A stretch of 64,000 nt of DNA from an uncultured Eudoraea sp. (GCF_947258925.1 NZ_CAMYKG010000001.1:83382-147381), one strand, 5' to 3'. Shown: positions 53,215-63,335, counted from the stretch's first letter. Program-made: numbers and translations. Notes: generated by a model not told the origin, from the letters alone.

Positions 53215-54090
53215 TTAAGGCACTTTATGTCCTTGTGATGCAACCAACAGCAAAAACCAATCCTCCAGTTCCAGGTTGATCTCCATGGCCTTTAAAGAAG
53301 TTTTTAATCGTTTTTTATTTGTTGTTCCAACAACTGGGTGCACCATGGAAGGATGTTTTAAAATCCACGCCAGTAGAATTTGACTGCTATTGGCATCATA
53401 TTTCTTTTTAAGCTTTTTAATGACCTTCTTTATTCGCTTCCTTATCCTGTTATTTTCCCTAAAATAGCTGCCTAAAGGGCTCCACGCCATAGCCATCCTT
53501 TTGTGCAATATACAGTCGTCAAAAGTGCCATCATACATAGGCCTGTCTGCAGTTAAAGAAAATTCAACCTGGTTTGCGCTAACTGAAACTCTCGAGGACA
53601 AAAGAGCAATCTGTGAAGGAGAAAAATTGGATACGCCAAATTCCCTTATTTTGCCTTCTTTTTGTAATTGAAGAATGGCTTCGGCAACCTCATCCGGTTC
53701 CATCAGCGGGCTGGGTCTATGGAGTAAAAATAGATCCAAATAATCCGTTTTTAGTTTGGACAAGGATCGTTCAGCGGACCATACAATATAATCCCTCGAG
53801 TAATCGTAATGTTTCACTTTATTATCTCGCCCTTCACATAAATATTGTATGCCGCATTTGGTGATTAATTGTATCTGGTCCCTCGGTATTTTGCTATGCA
53901 GAAAGGCATTACCAAACGCTTGTTCATTTTCATAACCACCATAGATATCAGCATGGTCAAAAGTTGTAATTCCATTTTCAACACAATAACCAAGAAGTTC
54001 GGCCATTTCCGCTCTTGAAAGATTCTTCCCCCAGCTACCCCAAGTCATGGTTCCTGCAATAATTTTTGAATACTTTATCCGGTTTTTCAT
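53215..54090 (-). CDS. Aldo/keto reductase
   Basis: 291 residues of the AKR barrel family. The catalytic tetrad candidates are Asp45, Tyr50, Lys78 and His about 124 (LFLLHRPS), with FDHADIYGGYENE being diagnostic. NADPH-dependent reduction of a carbonyl is expected; the substrate is unknown. It heads the three-gene group AKR, SDR, AlbA_2. Confidence 0.9.
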   Translation of the reverse strand: MKNRIKYSKIIAGTMTWGSWGKNLSRAEMAELLGYCVENGITTFDHADIYGGYENEQAFGNAFLHSKIPRDQIQLITKCGIQYLCEGRDNKVKHYDYSRDYIVWSAERSLSKLKTDYLDLFLLHRPSPLMEPDEVAEAILQLQKEGKIREFGVSNFSPSQIALLSSRVSVSANQVEFSLTADRPMYDGTFDDCILHKRMAMAWSPLGSYFRENNRIRKRIKKVIKKLKKKYDANSSQILLAWILKHPSMVHPVVGTTNKKRLKTSLKAMEINLELEDWFLLLVASQGHKVP

Positions 54091-54250
54091 AAGGATGTGA
54101 ATTTATAAAATAAATCCCTTAAATACTTCATAAAACTTGGGGTTCTGGCGATTTTTTAACCAATCATTAACAGCACTTATATAAATAAATTTTCAATTTG
54201 CGGCCTACTAAGATGCCAACATATTAAAAACCATAAAATAATAATAATTA

Positions 54251-55252
54251 ATGGAAGAAAATACTACTGTAGATATTAGTGCTGTTAATGAAAAAATTGC
54301 ACAGGAAAGTGCTTTTATAGACCTGCTCATAATGGAAATGAACAAAACCATTGTAGGTCAGAAGCATATGATAGAAAGATTATTAATTGGACTATTGGGT
54401 CAGGGGCACATATTATTGGAAGGAGTTCCCGGACTTGCAAAGACACTAGCCATAACCACGCTTGCTAAAGCGGTTAAAGGTAGTTTCAGCAGAATTCAGT
54501 TCACTCCGGATCTTCTGCCTGCTGATGTAGTGGGAACCATGATATACAACATGAAAGAGAACGATTTCTCTATCAAAAGAGGTCCCATCTTCGCGAACTT
54601 TGTTTTAGCAGATGAAATTAACCGTGCACCAGCCAAGGTGCAGTCTGCGTTATTAGAGGCCATGCAGGAAAAACAGGTTACAATTGGGGATGAGACTTTT
54701 ATTCTGGACAAACCATTCCTGGTTATGGCCACCCAAAATCCTGTAGAGCAGGAAGGAACATATCCACTTCCCGAAGCACAGGTAGATCGTTTTATGCTTA
54801 AAACGGTTATTGATTATCCTAAAATGACAGAAGAACAACTTATTATAAGACAGAATCTTCAAGGAATTCTTCAGGACGTTAAACCTGTGATATCACTTAA
54901 GCAGATCCTTAGCGCTCAAAAAGCAGTTCGGGAGGTTTACATGGATGAAAAAATTGAACAGTATATTCTGGATTTGGTTTTCGCCACCAGATATCCGGAA
55001 AAATACGGATTGGGAGATCTTAAACCTCTTATAAGTTTCGGGGCCTCACCCCGTGGCAGTATCAATCTGGCTAATGCCGCTAAATGTTACGCTTTCATAA
55101 AAAGACGTGGCTACGTGGTTCCGGAAGATGTTCGTGCTGTTGTCCATGATGTGCTAAGGCATAGAATTGGAATTACCTATGAAGCAGAAGCAGAAAATAT
55201 TACTTCAGAAGAAATGATCAACCGGATTGTAAACGAAATTGAAGTGCCATAA
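54251..55252 (+). CDS. MoxR-type AAA+ ATPase
   Basis: 333 residues. Walker A is GVPGLAKT (58-65) and Walker B is LADEIN (119-124), with a sensor region PNPVEQEGTYPLPEAQVDRFM. MoxR ATPases act as chaperones for the VWA-containing Bat proteins. It heads the operon with DUF58 and the bat genes. Confidence 0.94.
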   Translation: MEENTTVDISAVNEKIAQESAFIDLLIMEMNKTIVGQKHMIERLLIGLLGQGHILLEGVPGLAKTLAITTLAKAVKGSFSRIQFTPDLLPADVVGTMIYNMKENDFSIKRGPIFANFVLADEINRAPAKVQSALLEAMQEKQVTIGDETFILDKPFLVMATQNPVEQEGTYPLPEAQVDRFMLKTVIDYPKMTEEQLIIRQNLQGILQDVKPVISLKQILSAQKAVREVYMDEKIEQYILDLVFATRYPEKYGLGDLKPLISFGASPRGSINLANAAKCYAFIKRRGYVVPEDVRAVVHDVLRHRIGITYEAEAENITSEEMINRIVNEIEVP

Positions 55253-55271
55253 TAGTTCAACCTATGTAGTT

Positions 55272-55291
55272 CTATGCCATAAAAGGCATAG
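55272..55291 (+). other. Intercistronic hairpin between moxR and DUF58 genes
   Basis: CTATGCC (55272-55278) pairs with GGCATAG (55285-55291) around ATAAAA. A wider GTTCAA (55255-55260) with TTGAAC (55311-55316) encloses it, so the whole 68-bp gap can fold. No T-tract follows; it may tune expression within the operon. Confidence 0.35.
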
Positions 55292-55320
55292 GCTTATATA
55301 ACTAAAAAGCTTGAACCCGA

Positions 55321-56187
55321 ATGGATACCAAGGAGTTATTAAAAAAAGTTCGTAAGATTGAAATAAAGACACGGCGTCTTTCAGATCACATATTTGGAGG
55401 AGAATACCATTCTACTTTTAAAGGTCGTGGTATGACGTTTAGCGAAGTGCGTCAATATCAGTTTGGCGATGATGTAAGGAGTATAGATTGGAATGTAACC
55501 GCTAGATACAACGAGCCCTTTGTAAAAGTATTCGAGGAAGAAAGAGAACTTACAATGATGCTTATGGTAGATGTAAGCGGCTCGGAACTTTTTGGAACGA
55601 CGAATAGATTTAAAAAGGAAATAATCACGGAAATATCAGCCACACTTGCATTTTCAGCTCTGCAGAACAACGATAAAATTGGTCTTCTCCTTTTTTCCGA
55701 TGAAATAGAATTATTTATCCCACCCAAAAAAGGGAAAAGCCATGTACTCAGAATAATACGTGAACTGCTGGAATTTTCTCCAAAAAGTAATAAAACTGAT
55801 ATCCAAGAGGCCCTGAAATATCTGACCAACGTAATGAAGAAAAAAGCAATTGTATTTGTGCTTTCAGATTTTATGGCTACCAATTATGATCAGACCTTAA
55901 AAATAACAGGGAAAAAACACGATGTAACCGGCATTCGGGTTTATGACGCAAAAGAAGAACAAATTCCAAATTTAGGAGTAGTTCAAATGCTGGATTCAGA
56001 GACCGGAATGCTAAAACTCGTCAATACACAATCCAAAAATGTACGAAATGCTTATGGAGAATATTACAGAAATAGCGTAGACTATTTTAAAGATACCTTT
56101 AAGAAATCAGGATGTGGTACTTTAGATTGCCGAGTAGATGAAAGCTATGTTAAAAAATTACTAGGCTATTTTAAGCAAAGAGGTTAA
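55321..56187 (+). CDS. DUF58 domain protein
   Basis: 288 residues. The family core is SEVRQYQFGDDVRSIDWNVTARYNEPFVKVFEEERE, followed by a VWA-like MIDAS (DVSGS, 84-88). It is soluble and is the usual partner of MoxR. It lies 68 bp after moxR and 6 bp before the next gene. Confidence 0.92.
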   Translation: MDTKELLKKVRKIEIKTRRLSDHIFGGEYHSTFKGRGMTFSEVRQYQFGDDVRSIDWNVTARYNEPFVKVFEEERELTMMLMVDVSGSELFGTTNRFKKEIITEISATLAFSALQNNDKIGLLLFSDEIELFIPPKKGKSHVLRIIRELLEFSPKSNKTDIQEALKYLTNVMKKKAIVFVLSDFMATNYDQTLKITGKKHDVTGIRVYDAKEEQIPNLGVVQMLDSETGMLKLVNTQSKNVRNAYGEYYRNSVDYFKDTFKKSGCGTLDCRVDESYVKKLLGYFKQRG

Positions 56188-56193
56188 TAGAAT

Positions 56194-57852
56194 ATGATGG
56201 CAATGAAATTAAGAAGTAGTATGAATTTCAGTTCCCGGTCCGGACTGGCACTCTTCGCATGCCTCATATTTTGGGTTTGCCCCCTTTTTGCCCAGGTGAA
56301 ACCCCTGGTTAGTTCGGAAGTAGACACAACGAATATAAAAATTGGTGAACAGATTCAATTTACCGTCACGGTAGAGACCGATTCAACGGCACAGGTAATC
56401 TTTCCGGAAGGACAAACCTTTTCTCCATTGGAAACTGTTGAAGCCTTTAAAACCGATACCACCCGTAAGAAAGACAGGATAACTCTTCAGAAAATATACG
56501 CACTCACACAATTTGATTCGGGTTCATATTTACTTCCAGCCCAGCGCATTGAAATTAACGGGGTTGGATTTTTTACGGATTCCATGGAAATAGGAGTTGC
56601 TACCGTACCTGTGGATACGGTCAACCAAAAAATGTACGATATCAAACCTTTGATAAGCGTGCAGAAAAGTAATAGTGATTTTTGGAAAATCCTTCTGATA
56701 GTTCTACTGGTTGGAGGAATCGCCGGTGGTCTTATTTACTGGTTTATAATCCGAAAAAAACCGCTGACAGAAGAAGAAAAGGTGGCATTACTCCCTCCTT
56801 ACGATCGGGCTCTTTTGGAATTGAAACGCTTAGAAAATTCGAAATATTTAATTCAGGACAAGTACAAAAAATACTACTCCGAATTAACCGCAATAGTGCG
56901 CTCTTATCTGGAAGAGGAAGTACATGTTTCAGCTCTGGAAAGTACAACCAGTCAATTGATTCAAAAATTGGAGTTGCTTCAGGATGCGGGTGAACTAAAA
57001 CTACAGGATAATACCATTAAGCAATTTGAAAAAATATTGCAAACTGCAGATCTTGTAAAATTTGCAAGGTCTAAACCTCCGACGTCAGTGGCAGAGCAGG
57101 ACAGGAAAGCTATTAAAGAAATTTTGGTTAAAACAAAGGAAGCCCTGCCTGAACCAACAGAAGAGGAACTGCTTGAAAAGGAAGAGTATCAGGAAATTAT
57201 CGCGCAAAAAAATCGTAAAAAGAAAATCATTTCAATTATTTCTGCAGCGGCAATTGTACTATTGGTATCCCTTGGGGGGCTTATAACCTATTTGGGGCCT
57301 TCTTATGTATGGGACACTATTACCGGTCACCCAACAAAAACGCTTCTGGAAGGGGAATGGGTTTCTAGTTCTTATGGATACCCCCCTATTAGCATAGAAT
57401 CTCCGGAAGTTCTGGTAAGACAGAAGGTTAAACTTCCTCCGGATGCTAAGGCGAATATCAAAGAACTGCAGGCGTTTATGTACAGGAATGAAAAAAGTTT
57501 ATTTACCATTGGCACAACATCAACGACATTGAATAAATCTGAAGAACCAGATTTCAACCAGGTCGTTGAGGAAATATTAAAGAATTTTGAAGACCAGGGA
57601 GCTAAAAATATCATTACCAAGCAGGAAGAATTTACCACTAAATCCGGAATTAAAGGAATTAAGGTTTTTGGACGGGGGAATTTCGCTGCCCCGGGCTCCG
57701 GGGAATTAGTTCGGGGACAATACACAATTATTCTTTTTGGGGGAAATGGTTTTCAACAACAGTTAATCCTTTCCTGGCCGGATAAAGATAGTTACGCAGA
57801 AGAAATAGTCGATAGGGTTATTGGATCCTTGGAAGTAAAAACAGAGGCTTAA
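56194..57852 (+). CDS. BatD-like membrane protein within the bat operon
   Basis: 552 residues. A signal-like segment (ALFACLIFWVCPLFA) precedes a β-domain (about 38-150), a membrane helix (164-186), a cytoplasmic helical domain (about 195-315, with DKYKKYYSELTAIVRSYLEEEV and the ADLVKFARSKPP motif shared with BatD/DUF4381 C-termini), a second membrane helix (344-368) and a C-terminal domain (about 380-552). It is not the standard BatD, which is encoded separately at 60751. It stops directly before batA. Confidence 0.8.
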   Translation: MMAMKLRSSMNFSSRSGLALFACLIFWVCPLFAQVKPLVSSEVDTTNIKIGEQIQFTVTVETDSTAQVIFPEGQTFSPLETVEAFKTDTTRKKDRITLQKIYALTQFDSGSYLLPAQRIEINGVGFFTDSMEIGVATVPVDTVNQKMYDIKPLISVQKSNSDFWKILLIVLLVGGIAGGLIYWFIIRKKPLTEEEKVALLPPYDRALLELKRLENSKYLIQDKYKKYYSELTAIVRSYLEEEVHVSALESTTSQLIQKLELLQDAGELKLQDNTIKQFEKILQTADLVKFARSKPPTSVAEQDRKAIKEILVKTKEALPEPTEEELLEKEEYQEIIAQKNRKKKIISIISAAAIVLLVSLGGLITYLGPSYVWDTITGHPTKTLLEGEWVSSSYGYPPISIESPEVLVRQKVKLPPDAKANIKELQAFMYRNEKSLFTIGTTSTTLNKSEEPDFNQVVEEILKNFEDQGAKNIITKQEEFTTKSGIKGIKVFGRGNFAAPGSGELVRGQYTIILFGGNGFQQQLILSWPDKDSYAEEIVDRVIGSLEVKTEA

Positions 57853-58851
57853 ATGTTAGATAATATAGAATTTGCAAACCCACAGCTCTTTTGGTTGCTT
57901 TTATTGCTTCCTGTTGCAATAATTTGGCATCTGTTAAAGCACAAAGAAGAGACTGCTACCCTTAAAATTCCAAGTGTAGCAGGGTTCACTACAAATGATT
58001 TGTTGCCTAAATTAAAACCTGTCTTATTCGCCTTTCGATTACTCGCCCTCGCTGCAATCATTGTGGCCCTTGCAAGACCTCAAACAGAGGACATTTCTAC
58101 CCGGACCAAGACTACCAAAGGTATAGATATTGTAATGGCTATTGATGTTTCATCGAGTATGCTGGCTAGAGATTTAAAGCCCAATCGCCTATCTGCTCTA
58201 AAAGAAGTAGCCGCAGATTTTATTAGACAAAGACCCAGTGACAGAATTGGTTTAGTAGTCTATGCAGGTGAAAGCTACACTAAAACTCCAATCACAAGCG
58301 ACAAATCCATTGTTTTAAATGCCCTTAAGGAAATTACATACGGGCAATTAAATGATGGAACTGCCATAGGTATGGGTTTGGCAACTTCAGTGAATAGGCT
58401 AAAGGAAAGTAAATCTATAAGCAAAGTAATTATATTGTTGACGGATGGTGTAAATAATTCAGGGTTTATTGAACCACAAACAGCTGCAGATCTTGCTGTT
58501 GAGTTTGACATAAAGACTTATACCATTGGCCTCGGCACCAATGGAAATGCGCTTTCGCCCGTGGCATACAACGACGATGGGTCCTATAGATATGGCATGA
58601 GACAGGTTGAAATAGATGAGAAATTACTCATGGATATTGCCAATGTTACGGGAGGGCAATATTTTAGAGCAACAGACAATGATAAATTGGAAGCTATCTA
58701 TGAAGAAATAAATAAATTGGAAAAAACTGAAGTAGAAGAATTTAAGTATTACAAATACGAAGAGAAATTCAGGCCTTGGATTATATTCGCCGGAGCACTA
58801 CTTATTATTGAATGGTTATTTAGAAATACCCTATTCAGAAGTTTTATTTAG
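57853..58851 (+). CDS. batA: BatA, VWA-domain membrane protein
   Basis: 332 residues. Two N-terminal membrane helices (about 11-27 and 56-74), a VWA domain with MIDAS residues Asp98, Ser100, Ser102 (AIDVSSSMLA), and a C-terminal helix (about 311-329). It starts directly after the stop of the preceding gene and ends 3 nt before batB. Bat proteins confer aerotolerance in Bacteroides; the precise partner set is inferred. Confidence 0.92.
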   Translation: MLDNIEFANPQLFWLLLLLPVAIIWHLLKHKEETATLKIPSVAGFTTNDLLPKLKPVLFAFRLLALAAIIVALARPQTEDISTRTKTTKGIDIVMAIDVSSSMLARDLKPNRLSALKEVAADFIRQRPSDRIGLVVYAGESYTKTPITSDKSIVLNALKEITYGQLNDGTAIGMGLATSVNRLKESKSISKVIILLTDGVNNSGFIEPQTAADLAVEFDIKTYTIGLGTNGNALSPVAYNDDGSYRYGMRQVEIDEKLLMDIANVTGGQYFRATDNDKLEAIYEEINKLEKTEVEEFKYYKYEEKFRPWIIFAGALLIIEWLFRNTLFRSFI

Positions 58852-58854
58852 CAT

Positions 58855-59901
58855 ATGATACAGTTAGACGAAAAAATATATTTCTATCTATTAGCCATTA
58901 TTCCTGTAATGGTGGTTATCTATTTAATGCTGCAGATATGGAAAAAAAGAACCCAAAAGAAATTTGCATCATCAAATCTTTTGAGGAGACTGGCGCCAAA
59001 CAAATCTAATTTCAAATCCGTTTTGAAGTTAATTTTTCTGATATTAGGACTTTCATTTTTAGTTCTGGGGCTCGTAAACCCGAAAATTGGAACAAAATTA
59101 GAAACGGTAAAACGTGAAGGTGTGGATATTGTTTTTGCCATTGATGTCTCAAAAAGTATGCTGGCGGAAGATATTGCTCCTAACAGACTTGAAAAGTCTA
59201 AACGCCTGGTTTCCGAGATTATAAATCAACTGGCAAGCGACCGTATTGGTATAATTGCCTATGCGGGACAAGCATATCCTCAGTTGCCTATAACAACAGA
59301 TTATGGTGCGGCTAAAATGTTTTTACAAAGCATGAACACAGATATGCTTTCATCACAAGGAACTGCCATAAATGAGGCCATTGAGTTGGCATCAACTTAT
59401 TTTGATGATGAGGAACAAACAAATAGGGTGCTGTTTATTGTTTCAGATGGGGAAGATCATTCAGAAGGATCAACTTTAGATGCTGTAGATTTAGCGGTAG
59501 AGGAAGGCATAAAAATTTTTACAATTGGTGTTGGCAAAACCAAAGGTAGCCCTATTCCAATTAAAAGAAATGGGATCGTCGAAAGTCTGAAAAAAGATGC
59601 ACAAGGTGATGTCGTAATTACGAAATTAAATGAAGATATCTTAGAAGAAATTGCAGATGAAGGTGATGGGGAATATATCAATGGAGCTAATACTGAAGAC
59701 GCTGTAGATTACATTAAGGAGCAATTGAACCAAATGGACAAAAAGGAATTTGAAGCCAAGCAATTTGCTGAATATAAAGACCAGTTTCAATGGTTTCTGG
59801 GTATTGGCCTGCTATTTTTATTTCTGGACATTTTCCTTTTGGATCGAAAAACCAAATGGTTGAAAAAACTGAATTTGTTTAACGAAAAAGAAATTCACTA
59901 A
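58855..59901 (+). CDS. batB: BatB, VWA-domain membrane protein
   Basis: 348 residues with the same plan as BatA: N-terminal helices (about 9-27 and 56-74), VWA with MIDAS Asp97, Ser99, Ser101 (AIDVSKSMLA), and a C-terminal helix (about 312-330). The VWA domain contains FIVSDGEDHSEG. It ends one base before batC. Confidence 0.92.
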   Translation: MIQLDEKIYFYLLAIIPVMVVIYLMLQIWKKRTQKKFASSNLLRRLAPNKSNFKSVLKLIFLILGLSFLVLGLVNPKIGTKLETVKREGVDIVFAIDVSKSMLAEDIAPNRLEKSKRLVSEIINQLASDRIGIIAYAGQAYPQLPITTDYGAAKMFLQSMNTDMLSSQGTAINEAIELASTYFDDEEQTNRVLFIVSDGEDHSEGSTLDAVDLAVEEGIKIFTIGVGKTKGSPIPIKRNGIVESLKKDAQGDVVITKLNEDILEEIADEGDGEYINGANTEDAVDYIKEQLNQMDKKEFEAKQFAEYKDQFQWFLGIGLLFLFLDIFLLDRKTKWLKKLNLFNEKEIH

Positions 59902-59902
59902 A

Positions 59903-60754
59903 ATGAAAAAGATAGTTTTATTAACCTTTTTGATTAGTGCTTTCGTTTTTCCTCAAGACGATATTAAGGAAAAAGAAAAAGCGCTTAGAGCTTCAACAGA
60001 TATAACCTTTGAAGCCAATAAAGAATTGGCAGAAAATGACTTCGTTGACGCAGAAGTAAACTACAGGCGTGCTATTTCTAAAAGTGAAGAAAATACTGTG
60101 GCCCCTTATAATTTAGGTAATGCTTATTATAATCAATCTAGTTTTTCTGAGGCTTTCGGACGCTTCAAACAGGCAGGAGAGTTGGCTTCTGAAAAACCTG
60201 CAAAACACAAAGCATTTCATAATATGGGCAATGTATTTATGAAGAACAAAGAATACGCCAAAGCTGTTGAAGCTTATAAAGAAGCTTTACGTAATGACCC
60301 CACAGATGAAGAAACACGGTATAATCTCGCCCTGGCAAAAGAACTTCTGAAAAAAGATAAAAATAATCAGAATAAAGACGACAATAAGGATAAGCAGGAC
60401 CAGGAAGAGAATAAAGACAAAAACCAGGATAAACAGGATCAGGGAGATAAGGAGGATGAAAATAAGGGAGATCCCAAAGAGGAAGAAAATGATAAAGACT
60501 CCAATGATGGTGATAAAGGTGATCAGGAAAAAGAAGAAAATGAAAAGGAAGAAGGTGATGGAAAAAAGGAAGAAAATAAACAACCTGAGGAAGGAGATCA
60601 ACAACAGCAAAAACAACCCCGACCAAACCAATTATCTCAACAGCAGATAAAAAATTTGTTGGAGGCCATGCAAAACGAGGAGAAAAAGGTTAAAGAGAAA
60701 ATGGATGCCCAAAAAGTTAAAGGGGTTAAAACAAAAAATGTAAAAGACTGGTGA
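59903..60754 (+). CDS. batC: BatC, TPR protein with charged low-complexity tail
   Basis: 283 residues. A signal peptide (MKKIVLLTFLISAFVF) and about three TPR repeats (residues 30-145, AEVNYRRAISKSEENTVAPYNLGNAYYNQ) lead into a low-complexity region of Asp, Glu, Lys, Asn and Gln (about 148-250). Such a tail is typical of BatC-like proteins. The GTGA overlap of 4 nt couples it to batD. Confidence 0.9.
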   Translation: MKKIVLLTFLISAFVFPQDDIKEKEKALRASTDITFEANKELAENDFVDAEVNYRRAISKSEENTVAPYNLGNAYYNQSSFSEAFGRFKQAGELASEKPAKHKAFHNMGNVFMKNKEYAKAVEAYKEALRNDPTDEETRYNLALAKELLKKDKNNQNKDDNKDKQDQEENKDKNQDKQDQGDKEDENKGDPKEEENDKDSNDGDKGDQEKEENEKEEGDGKKEENKQPEEGDQQQQKQPRPNQLSQQQIKNLLEAMQNEEKKVKEKMDAQKVKGVKTKNVKDW

Positions 60755-62541
60755 TATTTAACACTTTTAAATATATAACCCTCTGCATATCTTTTCTATT
60801 ACTCGGGAATGCCCGGTTAATAGCTCAAGACAAGGAAGCTATTACTTTTGAAGTTGAGCTCAGTAAAAGTAAACTTGGTATAAATGAACGTTTGAGGGTA
60901 GACTTCGTTATGAACAAAGACGGGGATAATTTTATGCCCCCGGATTTTGAAGGATTTAGAGTACTCATGGGGCCCTCACAATCCATAAGTTCTTCCTGGA
61001 TAAATGGTGTCAGAAGTTATTCCAAAACATATTCATATACTCTTGCACCTACTGCCAGAGGGAAATTTACTATCAAACAGGCAACGATAACCATTGATGG
61101 CAGAGTCTATAAATCCTTATCCAAAACGGTAGAGGTAACTGCTGCAGTCGATAAACCAAACGATCAAATGTCTGTTTCAGAAATTGCTGATGATAATTTA
61201 CATTTGGTAGCAGAAGTTTCCAAGACCTCCCCTTATCTCAACGAAGCTATTAGTGTAGTCTATAAATTATATGTCAGTCCTTCAATTAATGTTTCTAACT
61301 TCAGGCCTCTGGACAATCCCAAATACAATAATTTCTGGAGCCAGGATATGCCTTTCACCAGATATGATGTTCAGAATGGAACTTATGAGGGTAAAGCCTA
61401 TCGTTTTGTCGTTCTTAAAAGAGTAGTTCTCTATCCTCAAAAAACCGGTAAATTAACTATTGAACCTCTTTCATTGGATGTAACTCTGGAAGTGCCTACG
61501 AACAAACGTGATTTTTTTGGGGGCAGAATATATACACAAACCAACAAAACGGTATCCGCAGGAAAACGAATAATAAATGTTAAAACCTTGCCTTCTGAAA
61601 ACAGGCCCGCAAACTTTGGTGGAGCTGTAGGTAAATTCGATTTTTCGGTAACGACAAGCAAGACATCTCTGAACGCTTCAGAGTCTTTACAAGCTATTAT
61701 TACTGTAAAAGGCAAAGGTAATTTAAAGCTATTTCAGTTACCAGAACCTTCACTTCCGGGAGCTTTAGAAGTTTATGACCCGGAATTTAATGAAGAAGTA
61801 AGAACAACACTTTCGGGCATGCAGGGAAAGGTGAGCGATAATTATACTATTGTTCCCTCATTTAGGGGAAAATATCCAATTCCAGGTATTACATTTAGCT
61901 ATTTTGACCCAGACTTGGAAGAATATAAATCCATTACTTCCGATGAAATTATGATCAACGTAATGGAAGGGCCATTGAACGCCAACAATGTCCCCAAAAG
62001 CCCGACCTCAGTAAATAAGCAGACTGTTGTTACCTCGGGTGATCAATTCAATTTTATAAAACTTAATCCAAATTTATTCCCTGTTGGAACAAATTATTTT
62101 TTTGGTTCTCGTAGGTTTTACTTTTGGTTGTTTTCTCCGTTTTTGCTTATCCCAATTGTTGTATTGTTTGGTAAAAGAAGGGAAGCAATTGCAAGTGATG
62201 TAGCAGGAAATAAGATAAAAAAAGCTAACAAACTGGCTAGAAAATATTTATCTGAGGCCAAGAAGGCACTAGGTGATAAGGATAAGTTTTATATAGCATT
62301 GGAGAAAGCTTTGCACAATTATCTGAAAGCGAAACTTAAAATTGAAACATCAGAATTCAGTAAAGACAAAATTGAGTCCTTATTGACAGAAAAACAAATA
62401 GAAGAAACCGTAATACACGGCTTTATAGATCTGCTTAAGAATTGTGAAATGGCTCGTTATAGTCCGTTCTCTGATGTGCAAATGCAGCAGGATTACGACA
62501 AAGCAAGTGAAACAATTTCAGGAATGGATAAAAAGCTTTGA
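60751..62541 (+). CDS. batD: BatD, oxygen-tolerance family membrane protein
   Basis: 596 residues. The start is a GTG overlapping the batC stop by 4 nt. A signal peptide (YITLCISFLLLGNARLIA) is followed by three to four β-sandwich domains (about 28-400) and a membrane helix (about 446-470). The cytoplasmic tail has DKFYIALEKALHNYLKAKL. It is the family protein that supports VWA Bat partners. Confidence 0.9.
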   Translation: MIFNTFKYITLCISFLLLGNARLIAQDKEAITFEVELSKSKLGINERLRVDFVMNKDGDNFMPPDFEGFRVLMGPSQSISSSWINGVRSYSKTYSYTLAPTARGKFTIKQATITIDGRVYKSLSKTVEVTAAVDKPNDQMSVSEIADDNLHLVAEVSKTSPYLNEAISVVYKLYVSPSINVSNFRPLDNPKYNNFWSQDMPFTRYDVQNGTYEGKAYRFVVLKRVVLYPQKTGKLTIEPLSLDVTLEVPTNKRDFFGGRIYTQTNKTVSAGKRIINVKTLPSENRPANFGGAVGKFDFSVTTSKTSLNASESLQAIITVKGKGNLKLFQLPEPSLPGALEVYDPEFNEEVRTTLSGMQGKVSDNYTIVPSFRGKYPIPGITFSYFDPDLEEYKSITSDEIMINVMEGPLNANNVPKSPTSVNKQTVVTSGDQFNFIKLNPNLFPVGTNYFFGSRRFYFWLFSPFLLIPIVVLFGKRREAIASDVAGNKIKKANKLARKYLSEAKKALGDKDKFYIALEKALHNYLKAKLKIETSEFSKDKIESLLTEKQIEETVIHGFIDLLKNCEMARYSPFSDVQMQQDYDKASETISGMDKKL

Positions 62542-62543
62542 GC

Positions 62544-63302
62544 ATGAAGAAACTGATCGTCATATTAGTAATGTTACTTTCCCTTGTAGGTAATTCGCAG
62601 AATGAAGCTCTTTTTAACAGAGCAACAACCTATTACAATGAGGGTGAGTACGAGAAGGCTTCTGAGAATTACTTTGAGATCCTGGAAAATGGAGAACATT
62701 CGGCAGCTCTTTACTATAATATTGGGAATTGCTACTACAAATTAAATCAAATTGCCCCCAGTATTTATTACTTTGAAAAGGCTTTACTCCTTGAACCGAA
62801 TGACAAAGAAATCAAAAATAATTTAGCTTATGCACAAAATATGACCCTGGATGTATTTCAACCACTTCCAGAGAAAACTCTAACTAAGTTATATAATAAC
62901 TTTATTGGCTTATTCTCCTTTGATCAATGGGCATATTTGGCAGTCTTATTCATATGTTTATTTGTAATAGCCTACATTATCTTTTATTTCGTGCGTTATT
63001 CCAGCCAAAAGCGTATTGCTTTTATAAGCAGTCTTGTTTCCCTTTTTATTGCTGTTTTCTGTATACTAATGGCATTTGTTCAGTTTAAAAATTTTGAGGC
63101 AGACATGCCGGCTATCGTTTTTGCAGAAGAACTAAGAGTTAAATCCGAACCTAATAACCGAAGTTCACAAGCCTTCCTTCTGCATGAGGGCACGAAGGTT
63201 AACGTTTTGGATACTCTCGATGATTGGAATAAAATAGAACTGATTGATGGCCAAACGGGTTGGGTACCTTCCAATGAAATTAAAGTGTTAAAGGATTTTT
63301 AA
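62544..63302 (+). CDS. batE: BatE, TPR and SH3 membrane protein
   Basis: 252 residues from the ATG at 62544, 2 nt after the batD stop; a TTG at 62538 is also in frame. Signal-like start, TPR repeats (about 22-100), two membrane helices (about 130-150 and 160-182), and a C-terminal SH3-like domain (about 192-252, LRVKSEPNNRSSQAFLLHEG). It is the last bat gene. Confidence 0.9.
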   Translation: MKKLIVILVMLLSLVGNSQNEALFNRATTYYNEGEYEKASENYFEILENGEHSAALYYNIGNCYYKLNQIAPSIYYFEKALLLEPNDKEIKNNLAYAQNMTLDVFQPLPEKTLTKLYNNFIGLFSFDQWAYLAVLFICLFVIAYIIFYFVRYSSQKRIAFISSLVSLFIAVFCILMAFVQFKNFEADMPAIVFAEELRVKSEPNNRSSQAFLLHEGTKVNVLDTLDDWNKIELIDGQTGWVPSNEIKVLKDF

Positions 63303-63335
63303 TTTTATTTAACAATTATTCATTGTAGTTACGTT

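Noticed and set aside
60237..60631. Two long minus-strand frames opposite batC
   Set aside because: They are mirror frames of the low-complexity charged region of batC, which gives long hydrophobic or histidine-rich translations by composition.
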